64,000 nucleotides of DNA. Origin: Duganella sp. 1224. Its GTDB lineage: Bacteria > Pseudomonadota > Gammaproteobacteria > Burkholderiales > Burkholderiaceae_D. Location of the stretch: the NCBI RefSeq assembly GCF_013408245.1, contig NZ_JACBYS010000010.1, positions 30,196-94,195 on the forward strand, written 5' to 3'. A model generated the notes under the pieces. That model was not told where the DNA came from. It did no database searches and saw nothing but the letters and a program-made list of their open reading frames with translations. This document shows positions 57,563-64,000 of the stretch, piece after piece (the first letter of the stretch is position 1; the number at the start of each line of letters is the position of its first letter). The position numbers were made by a program, and so were the translations under genes.

Positions 57563-58321
57563 TCACGCTGGCACTGCCACGACAGGATGCGGGGCAGGTG
57601 TCAGCATCCCTCCTTGTTGTTCCGCGATGACCAGATACTCGCCGGGCCCCGGCGCCTGCGCCAGCAGCGCGCCGCCGGCGGCCCAGATGGCGCTTTTGCC
57701 GGCCGGGACGTAGCCGCCGGACGGGGCGGCGTGGTTGGCCATCAGCACGCCCATCCGGTGTTGCCGCGCGTAGCCTTGCAGCAGGGTGGCGTCGGTGTCG
57801 TAGCCGCTGGCGGAAATCAGCACGCCGGCGACGTACAGCGTGGCGCCCGCGTCAGCGGCGGCGCGCGCGTGCGCGGCATGCGTGCTGTCGGCGCAGATGG
57901 CTTCCACGTAGCGCTGGCTGTGCAGCGGCTGCGCGTGGGCGCCCACCGGGCCGGGCTGGGCATGGACTTCTTCGCCGCCGTGCAGGTACTGCTTGCGGTA
58001 GATGGTGGCGCCGCCGTCCGGCCGGAAGGTGAGGCTGGCGATGCACGGCAGGGCGGCGCCGTCGTCCCGCAACGGCGCGCCGACGATGATGGTCATGCCG
58101 GCATCGGTCGCCGCCACGCGCAGCGGCGCCAGCCGGGCGTCGTCCGGCGTCAGCGCGCAGGCGCGCAGCAGCGGCAGTTCATAACCGCACAGCGACAGTT
58201 CCGGAAACACCAGCAGCCGCACCTGCCGCGCGCCGGCGGCGGCGATGAAGCGCAGGTGGGTCTGCAGGTTGGCGGCGAGGTCGCCGGCCACCGATGGCGA
58301 CTGGGCTGCTGCGATGCGCAT
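57563..58321 (-). CDS. Carbon-nitrogen hydrolase (nitrilase superfamily)
   Basis: A 252-aa amidase-type enzyme. The catalytic triad is complete: Glu41 (VFPELS), Lys110 (YRKQYL) and Cys143 (EAICADS), with the second glutamate in HGGEE at 117-118. It starts at 58321, sharing one base with the stop of the phosphoethanolamine transferase gene (TAATG), so the two are coupled. A longer upstream frame overlaps that gene and is not real. Substrate unknown; small amides or N-carbamoyl compounds are typical. Confidence 0.88.
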   Translation of the reverse strand: MRIAAAQSPSVAGDLAANLQTHLRFIAAAGARQVRLLVFPELSLCGYELPLLRACALTPDDARLAPLRVAATDAGMTIIVGAPLRDDGAALPCIASLTFRPDGGATIYRKQYLHGGEEVHAQPGPVGAHAQPLHSQRYVEAICADSTHAAHARAAADAGATLYVAGVLISASGYDTDATLLQGYARQHRMGVLMANHAAPSGGYVPAGKSAIWAAGGALLAQAPGPGEYLVIAEQQGGMLTPAPHPVVAVPA

Positions 58322-60222
58322 TATTTGTCCTGTTTGAGGGGCTTGCCCTTGTCGACCACTTCGCGGCAGTCGCCCTTGAAGTCGGCGTTGTCGTAGTTGG
58401 ACCAGCCGTAGCTGTCCACGTAGCGCTTGTGCTGCTTGAACTGCTGGTTGAGGAAGCTCCACTCCAGCTTTTGGTCGTCGTACTGGATGTCGCCCAGATC
58501 CAGCAGCGTGTGGAACATGTTCTCGGTGGCCAGCCGCGCCTTGCGGTGCTTGCGCAGCTGCGCCACCTTGCCCGGATAGCGTTCCCGGTATTCGTCCGAG
58601 TACCAGACCATCGCCGGCACGTGGAATTCGTACTGCGTGTTGTGACCGTGGAAGGCCAGCTTGCAGCTGCCGTCGTACAGCGTCTGGCCGTGGTCGGCCA
58701 CGTAGACCATCGAGGTCAGTTGCCGGGTATCCTTCAGCTGGCCGATCACCTGCGACAGGAACCAGTCGGTGTAGAGGATGGAGTTGTCGTAGCTGTTGTT
58801 CAGCTGCGGCTTGATCTTGAGGTCGGTGTACACCGGCTTGTCGACGCCGAACAGCGACGGCTGCCACTTGTCGAAGTCCCGCGGATAGCGCTGGCTGTAG
58901 TTCCAGTGGTTGCCCAGCGTGTGCAGCACGATCAGCTTTTTTGGCGCCGGGTCGGCGATCGCGTGCCGCAGCGGCTCCAGCAAAATCTGGTCGAAATTGG
59001 AGTTGTTGGTGAAGCCGCCCAGGTTCATGAACTGGATCACGTCGGCCTCCTTGGCGAACACCGACACCGGCGTGTCGAACTGGCCGAACGAGATCTGGTT
59101 GGACAGCCAGAAGGTCTTGAAGCCGGCTTCTTTGTACGCGGTGAGGAAGGATTTTTCCGAGAAGCCGTCCTTCAGGCTTTGCGTGGCCGGCTTGCGCGAG
59201 ATGATCACCGGCACCGACAGGCGCGTGGCCGACACCGAGGTGATGACGTCCGGCAGCGTCACCAGGTTGGGTTCCTTGCCCAGCAGCGGCGTGGTGTCGC
59301 GGCTGTAGCCGTTGATGCCCCAGCGGTCGTAGCGCGACGATTCGCCGATCACCATGATGACGATCTCCGGCGTGTCGTTCTTTTCCGGCTGGTGCGCGTG
59401 GAAGCTGAAGTTGCGGCTGCGCTGGCCGAGGTCGGCCAGGTACTCGCGCTCTTTATAGAAGTCGATGCCGCGCGCGGTCAGGCCGAACGGCCACGACGAG
59501 GCGAAGTCGCTGAACGCCAGCGGCGAGCGCAGGCGCCACGGCAGCGGCGCCAGTTTCCAGCCCAGCCGCTGCTCGCCGGCGATGGCGGCATGTTCCGGGT
59601 CGCTGGCCTCGTCGGCGTCCTGCTCCGGCGCTTCCGCGCTGGCGGCGGAGGTGGCCGGGGTGGCCGGGGCGGCTGCGGACGCCGACGCCGGCCGGCTGGC
59701 GCCGGCATGCGGCGCCGGTCCGGCGCGCACGCCGAACTCGCGGCCGTACAGGGCGAGGGCGGCCAGCGCCAGGAGCAGGCACAGCACCGCCTTGCGGCTG
59801 CGGCCGCGCCAGGTCAGCGCCGGGCTGCGCTGCGCCGCCAGTTGCACCGCGATCCACCAGGCGACCACGCCGATCAGCACCGCCGCCATCAGCCACACTT
59901 TGCGGCCGAGGAATTCCATCGCCTCCTTGGGACTGGTCTCGGCGATGATGCCGAGGTGGTGGGTGGAAATGCCCTGGCCGTAATAAATGAACAAGTAAAT
60001 CTCGGTCGGCAGCGCCAGGAAGGCCGGGATCAGCAGCCAGTGGAACCACGCCGGCCGGCCGACCACGCCCCACACCGCCAGCCAGGCCAGCAACGCCACC
60101 GCCAGCACGTGGCCCAGTTCCGGCACCTGTCGGCCCAGCAGCAGGGGCACGCAGGGCACCAGCGTCAGCAGCAGGTAACTGGTCAGCACAAACAGGGGGG
60201 CGGGGCGCAACAGGGATCGCAT
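58321..60222 (-). CDS. Phosphoethanolamine transferase / sulfatase-fold membrane protein
   Basis: A 633-aa inner-membrane enzyme. About five TMs lie in residues 8-165, followed by an Ala/Pro-rich linker (about 170-215). A periplasmic alkaline-phosphatase-fold domain (about 280-620) has the nucleophile region VIGESSRYDRW, with Ser295 after GE where EptA has Thr. It also has SVSATRLSVP and the metal motif VYVADHGQTLYDG with FHGHNT. Members add phosphoethanolamine to lipid A or other cell-surface glycans. The linker is longer than usual. Coupled to the nitrilase-family gene downstream. Confidence 0.87.
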   Translation of the reverse strand: MRSLLRPAPLFVLTSYLLLTLVPCVPLLLGRQVPELGHVLAVALLAWLAVWGVVGRPAWFHWLLIPAFLALPTEIYLFIYYGQGISTHHLGIIAETSPKEAMEFLGRKVWLMAAVLIGVVAWWIAVQLAAQRSPALTWRGRSRKAVLCLLLALAALALYGREFGVRAGPAPHAGASRPASASAAAPATPATSAASAEAPEQDADEASDPEHAAIAGEQRLGWKLAPLPWRLRSPLAFSDFASSWPFGLTARGIDFYKEREYLADLGQRSRNFSFHAHQPEKNDTPEIVIMVIGESSRYDRWGINGYSRDTTPLLGKEPNLVTLPDVITSVSATRLSVPVIISRKPATQSLKDGFSEKSFLTAYKEAGFKTFWLSNQISFGQFDTPVSVFAKEADVIQFMNLGGFTNNSNFDQILLEPLRHAIADPAPKKLIVLHTLGNHWNYSQRYPRDFDKWQPSLFGVDKPVYTDLKIKPQLNNSYDNSILYTDWFLSQVIGQLKDTRQLTSMVYVADHGQTLYDGSCKLAFHGHNTQYEFHVPAMVWYSDEYRERYPGKVAQLRKHRKARLATENMFHTLLDLGDIQYDDQKLEWSFLNQQFKQHKRYVDSYGWSNYDNADFKGDCREVVDKGKPLKQDK

Positions 60223-60326
60223 CAGGGGCTAGCGGGAATGAAATTATTTGCTATTATCAAGTGTTTGCCGACCTTTCTGCTAGTGTCTGCTTGCCGCTTG
60301 CAAGCCGTCCGGCGCCGCGAAATTGT

Positions 60327-60355
60327 TTGACTGGGCCACCGTTCACGTCTATACT
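60327..60355 (+). promoter_or_regulatory. Sigma-70 promoter of the str operon
   Basis: TTGACT (60327-60332), a 17-bp spacer and TATACT (60350-60355): near-consensus in all respects. Predicted start is near 60362, giving a ~155-nt leader before rpsL. The leader carries a 34-codon open frame (60408-60512) of uncertain meaning. Apart from this, the 60223-60517 gap shows nothing further. Confidence 0.85.
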
Positions 60356-60517
60356 CGCGAGTTCTCAATTTATTCTGCACATCGTATACGCTGAATCAGG
60401 CTGCTCCATGAGAGTGGCTGTTTGCGCCTCCGCTGAGCCTATGAATCGGGAGAAGGTTTTTTGTCCCCGGCAGTATGACCGGGTTGTTAACGTTGTAATT
60501 TTGTTGGATTAAGAACG

Positions 60518-60901
60518 ATGCCAACCATCAATCAACTGATTCGCAATCCACGCACCAAGCTGGTCGTGAAGAGCAAATCGCCGGCGCTGGAAAACAGCCC
60601 GCAAAAGCGCGGTGTTTGCACCCGTGTGTACACCACCACTCCTAAGAAGCCAAACTCGGCACTGCGTAAAGTCGCCAAAGTGCGTCTGACCAACGGTTTC
60701 GAAGTGATTTCGTACATCGGCGGTGAAGGCCACAACCTGCAGGAACACAGCGTGGTTCTGCTGCGCGGCGGTCGTGTAAAAGACTTGCCAGGTGTGCGTT
60801 ACCACATGGTCCGCGGTGCACTGGATACCCAGGGCGTGAAAGACCGTAAGCAGGCGCGCTCGAAGTACGGTGCCAAGCGCGCCAAGCAAGCCAAGAAGTA
60901 A
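60518..60901 (+). CDS. rpsL: 30S ribosomal protein S12
   Basis: S12, 127 aa, in the decoding centre of the small subunit. It starts MPTINQLIRNPR and has the hallmark TTPKKPNSALRKVAKVRL (with Lys43, a streptomycin-resistance position) and GGRVKDLPGVRYH. Codon use is visibly biased toward GAA, CGT and AAA, as in highly expressed genes. First gene of the str operon. Confidence 0.98.
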   Translation: MPTINQLIRNPRTKLVVKSKSPALENSPQKRGVCTRVYTTTPKKPNSALRKVAKVRLTNGFEVISYIGGEGHNLQEHSVVLLRGGRVKDLPGVRYHMVRGALDTQGVKDRKQARSKYGAKRAKQAKK

Positions 60902-60914
60902 TTGACATTAATTG

Positions 60915-60988
60915 AGTTGAGCCGGTCGCGAGACCGAGTAAGTGGCTGGCTATGATGGCCGCCGCGAGTGACCGCAAGGCACTCAACT
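60915..60988 (+). promoter_or_regulatory. Long-range stem between rpsL and rpsG (candidate S7 regulatory site)
   Basis: AGTTGAG (60915-60921) pairs perfectly with CTCAACT (60982-60988), closing a ~60-nt loop that contains further GC-rich hairpins. It ends 18 nt before the rpsG start. In E. coli the S12-S7 intercistronic RNA is the target of S7 feedback; a parallel role here is inferred. Confidence 0.5.
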
Positions 60989-61006
60989 GAAGATAAAGGA
61001 ATTAAC

Positions 61007-61477
61007 ATGCCACGTCGTCGTGAAGTACCCAAGCGCGAGATCCTGCCGGATCCAAAATTCGGCAACACTGATGTCGCCAAGTTCGTCAACGTTCTGATGC
61101 TGTCCGGTAAAAAATCGGTCGCCGAGAACATCATCTACGGTGCTTTCGAGCACATCGCCGAGAAATCGGGCAAAGACCCGCTGGAAGTGTTCGCCACCGC
61201 GCTGAACAACGCCAAGCCGCTGGTTGAAGTGAAATCCCGTCGCGTTGGTGGTGCCAACTACCAGGTGCCGGTTGAAGTCCGCCCAGTGCGCCGCATGGCG
61301 CTGTCGATGCGTTGGCTGCGTGAAGCCGCCAACAAGCGCAGCGAAAAATCGATGCCACAACGTCTGGCCGGCGAACTGCTGGAAGCGGCCGAAGGCCGTG
61401 GCGGCGCGATGAAGCGTCGTGACGAAGTGCACCGTATGGCTGAAGCGAACAAGGCGTTCTCGCACTTCCGCTTCTAA
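61007..61477 (+). CDS. rpsG: 30S ribosomal protein S7
   Basis: S7, 156 aa, the standard length. It nucleates the 30S head. It starts MPRRREVPKREILPDPKFGN after AAAGGA. It contains NVLMLSGKKSVAE and YQVPVEVRPVRR, and ends AEANKAFSHFRF as expected. An upstream in-frame ATG at 60968 lies in the structured leader and is not used. Confidence 0.98.
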   Translation: MPRRREVPKREILPDPKFGNTDVAKFVNVLMLSGKKSVAENIIYGAFEHIAEKSGKDPLEVFATALNNAKPLVEVKSRRVGGANYQVPVEVRPVRRMALSMRWLREAANKRSEKSMPQRLAGELLEAAEGRGGAMKRRDEVHRMAEANKAFSHFRF

Positions 61478-61527
61478 TAAAATCGGCCAGCTGCGGCTGG
61501 CTGTTATCCGTTGTTCGAGGCCGGGCT

Positions 61528-61547
61528 CATTTTTGGTACCAAAAATG
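61528..61547. repeat. 20-bp perfect palindrome upstream of fusA
   Basis: CATTTTTGGTACCAAAAATG is perfectly self-complementary and lies 39 bp before the fusA start. In RNA it makes a stable hairpin and, with the preceding GCCAGC/GCTGGC stem, structures the rpsG-fusA gap. Confidence 0.8.
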
Positions 61548-61585
61548 GCGCTCGGTTTTGTCCATTAAACGATTTAGGATTAATT

Positions 61586-63691
61586 ATGGCCCGCAAGACC
61601 CCCATCGAGCGCTACCGCAATATCGGTATCTCCGCTCACATCGATGCAGGTAAGACCACCACTACCGAGCGCGTTCTGTTCTACACGGGCGTGAACCACA
61701 AGATCGGTGAAGTTCACGATGGCGCCGCCACCATGGACTGGATGGAGCAGGAACAAGAGCGTGGTATCACCATCACCTCGGCTGCGACCACCTGCTTCTG
61801 GAAAGGCATGGCAAACAACTTCCCAGAGCACCACATCAACATCATCGACACCCCGGGCCACGTCGACTTCACCATTGAAGTTGAGCGCTCGATGCGCGTG
61901 CTGGACGGTGCTTGCATGGTTTACTGCGCCGTGGGCGGTGTTCAGCCACAGTCGGAAACCGTGTGGCGTCAGGCCAACAAGTACAAAGTGCCACGCCTGG
62001 CCTTCGTCAACAAGATGGACCGTACCGGCGCCAACTTCTTCAAGGTGTACGAGCAGATGCGCGCGCGCCTGAAGGCCAACCCGGTGCTGATCCAGATCCC
62101 GATCGGCGCCGAAGACAACTTCAAGGGCGTGATCGACCTGGTCAAGATGAAAGCCATCATCTGGGACGACGCCTCGCAAGGCATGAAGTTCGACTACGTC
62201 GACATCCCGGCCGAGCTGGCCGATTCGGCCGCCGAGTGGCGCGAGAAGATGGTTGAAGCCGCTGCTGAAGCGAACGAAGACCTGATGAACAAGTACCTGG
62301 AAGAAGGCGACCTGTCGGAAGCCGAGATCAAGAAAGCGCTGCGCGATCGCACCATCGCTTCGGAAATCGTGCCAATGATGTGCGGCACCGCCTTCAAGAA
62401 CAAGGGCGTGCAGGCCATGCTGGACGCGGTCATCGAATACCTGCCGTCGCCAGTGGACATCGCTGCCGTGGCCGGTACCGACGAAGACGAACAGCCAGCC
62501 ACCCGTAAAGCCGCTGACGACGAGAAGTTCTCGGCGCTGGCCTTCAAGATCATGACCGACCCGTTCGTGGGCCAGCTGGCCTTCTTCCGCGTGTACTCGG
62601 GCGTGATCAACGCCGGCGATACCGTGTACAACTCGGTCAAGGGTCGTAAAGAGCGTCTGGGCCGTATTCTGCAGATGCACGCCAACCAGCGTGAAGAGAT
62701 CAAGGAAGTGCGCGCCGGCGACATCGCCGCTGCCGTGGGCCTGAAAGACGTGACCACCGGCGAAACCCTGTGCGATCCAGCCTCGATCATCACCCTGGAA
62801 AAGATGGTGTTCCCGGAGCCGGTGATTCAGCAGGCGGTGGAACCGAAGACCAAGGCCGACCAGGAAAAAATGGGCCTGGCGCTGAACCGCCTGGCACAGG
62901 AAGACCCGTCGTTCCGCGTCAAGACCGACGAAGAGTCGGGCCAGACCATCATCGGTGGTATGGGCGAGCTGCACCTGGAAATTATCGTCGACCGTATGAA
63001 GCGCGAATTCGGCGTGGAAGCCACCGTGGGCAAACCACAGGTGGCCTACCGTGAAACCGTGCGCAAGACCGTCGAAGGCGCCGAAGGCAAGTTCGTCAAG
63101 CAGTCGGGCGGCCGCGGTCAGTACGGCCACGCTGTCGTGACCCTGGAACCTCAGGAACAAGGCAAGGGCTTCGAGTTCGTCGACGCCATCAAGGGCGGTG
63201 TGATTCCTCGCGAATTCATCCCAGCGGTGGAAAAAGGCGTGCGCGAAACCCTGAACACCGGTGTTCTGGCCGGCTACCCGGTGGTGGACGTCAAGGTGAC
63301 CCTGACCTTCGGTTCGTACCACGATGTGGACTCGAACGAAAATGCGTTCCGCATGGCCGGTTCGATGGCATTCAAGGAAGCGTGCAAACGCGCCAACCCA
63401 GTCATCCTGGAACCAATGATGGCGGTGGAAGTGGAAACGCCGGAAGACTACGCCGGTACCGTGATGGGCGACCTGTCGTCCCGTCGTGGTATGGTGCAGG
63501 GCATGGACGAAATCCCGGGCGGCGGCGGCAAGATCATCAAAGCCGAAGTGCCGCTGTCGGAAATGTTTGGTTACTCGACCACCCTGCGTTCCGCAACGCA
63601 AGGCCGCGCGACCTACACGATGGAATTCAAGCACTACGCTGAAGCGCCTAAGCACGTTATCGACGCTATCGTTACCGCGAAAGCCAAGTAA
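61586..63691 (+). CDS. fusA: Elongation factor G
   Basis: EF-G, 701 aa, the translocation GTPase. G1 is AHIDAGKTT, G3 DTPGHVD and G4 NKMDR, with domain II and the domain III-V blocks (GGMGELHLEI, GRGQYGHA, SMAFKEA) in order. The start MARKTPIERYRNIG (61586) follows a weak TTAGGA; an in-frame ATG at 61511 is upstream of the palindrome. A 713-codon open frame on the opposite strand is a codon-bias shadow. Confidence 0.98.
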   Translation: MARKTPIERYRNIGISAHIDAGKTTTTERVLFYTGVNHKIGEVHDGAATMDWMEQEQERGITITSAATTCFWKGMANNFPEHHINIIDTPGHVDFTIEVERSMRVLDGACMVYCAVGGVQPQSETVWRQANKYKVPRLAFVNKMDRTGANFFKVYEQMRARLKANPVLIQIPIGAEDNFKGVIDLVKMKAIIWDDASQGMKFDYVDIPAELADSAAEWREKMVEAAAEANEDLMNKYLEEGDLSEAEIKKALRDRTIASEIVPMMCGTAFKNKGVQAMLDAVIEYLPSPVDIAAVAGTDEDEQPATRKAADDEKFSALAFKIMTDPFVGQLAFFRVYSGVINAGDTVYNSVKGRKERLGRILQMHANQREEIKEVRAGDIAAAVGLKDVTTGETLCDPASIITLEKMVFPEPVIQQAVEPKTKADQEKMGLALNRLAQEDPSFRVKTDEESGQTIIGGMGELHLEIIVDRMKREFGVEATVGKPQVAYRETVRKTVEGAEGKFVKQSGGRGQYGHAVVTLEPQEQGKGFEFVDAIKGGVIPREFIPAVEKGVRETLNTGVLAGYPVVDVKVTLTFGSYHDVDSNENAFRMAGSMAFKEACKRANPVILEPMMAVEVETPEDYAGTVMGDLSSRRGMVQGMDEIPGGGGKIIKAEVPLSEMFGYSTTLRSATQGRATYTMEFKHYAEAPKHVIDAIVTAKAK

Positions 63692-63702
63692 TCTGGTATT
63701 TT

Positions 63703-63730
63703 TGCGGCCGGGTTGGATCACCTGGCCGCA
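63703..63730 (+). promoter_or_regulatory. Hairpin in the fusA-tuf gap
   Basis: TGCGGCC (63703-63709) and GGCCGCA (63724-63730) form a perfect 7-bp stem with a 14-nt loop. No T tract follows, so it is more likely an RNA-processing or stability element than a terminator. Confidence 0.5.
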
Positions 63731-63764
63731 TATTTAAAACATTGTTTTCTAAGGAAGAAGCAAA

Positions 63765-64000
<236 letters not shown>

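Noticed and set aside
61580..63721. 713-codon open frame antisense to fusA
   Set aside because: It spans a highly conserved EF-G gene and encodes a His/Val-rich product with no family look. Long antisense frames are expected from biased third positions in GC-rich genes.

Overview
The window is GC-rich, densely coded bacterial DNA. It looks like a betaproteobacterium of the Oxalobacteraceae (Massilia/Duganella/Janthinobacterium type). The evidence is the rpsL-rpsG-fusA-tuf run at the right end, the style of the chemotaxis and c-di-GMP genes, and short dispersed GGGGTCTGACCCC palindromes. This assignment comes from reading protein sequences, not from a database search. I see no rRNA, tRNA, CRISPR array, insertion sequence or prophage.

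Layout. 1-7.3 kb: a TMEM165-type manganese exporter behind a yybP-ykoY riboswitch, an M1 aminopeptidase overlapping a serine hydrolase, a GGDEF diguanylate cyclase, panD and a Crp/Fnr regulator. 7.6-19.7 kb: a 12-gene chemosensory cluster (MCP, cheY, STAS protein, cheA, cheW, cheR, cheD, cheB, REC-EAL phosphodiesterase, cheW, two MCPs). 19.7-34.2 kb: an exported methyltransferase-like protein, divergent from a nine-gene run. That run is two tandem TldD/TldE protease pairs (both TldD proteins carry twin-arginine signals), a DUF4159 protein, a MoxR ATPase, a DUF58 protein, a BatA-type membrane protein, a DUF4175-type protein and a further membrane protein. 34.2-43.4 kb: accessory metabolism and regulation (AraC regulator plus GST, PNPOx-like protein divergent from LysR, exported metallo-beta-lactamase-fold hydrolase divergent from a MocR regulator, TonB receptor, spermidine-synthase-like protein). 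43.4-50.8 kb: a six-gene minus-strand operon encoding a MacAB-like exporter (HlyD adaptor, ATPase, two FtsX-type permeases) with a sigma-54 response regulator and histidine kinase. 51.0-60.2 kb: a membrane-anchored MutS-like ATPase, a GbsR-type regulator with an SDR/DoxX/DUF2269/TIGR01777 operon, an MCP, a nitrilase-family hydrolase and a phosphoethanolamine transferase. 60.3-64 kb: the str operon, with tuf cut by the window end.

Main discovery candidate. The TldD/TldE operon and the MacAB-like exporter operon, 30 kb apart and on opposite strands, share an unusual promoter design. Each has five same-orientation CGGAC(A/G) repeats at roughly helical-turn spacing, then about 40 bp, then an excellent sigma-54 site (GG-N10-GC). 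The exporter operon encodes its own sigma-54 activator, so I infer one two-component system controlling both a Tat-exported duplicated TldD/TldE protease module and an exporter. Other control elements read directly from sequence are the Mn riboswitch, a paired TTTCTGT-N4-ACAGAAA operator for the GbsR regulon, an inverted repeat between the MocR gene and the hydrolase, and nested hairpins before one MCP.
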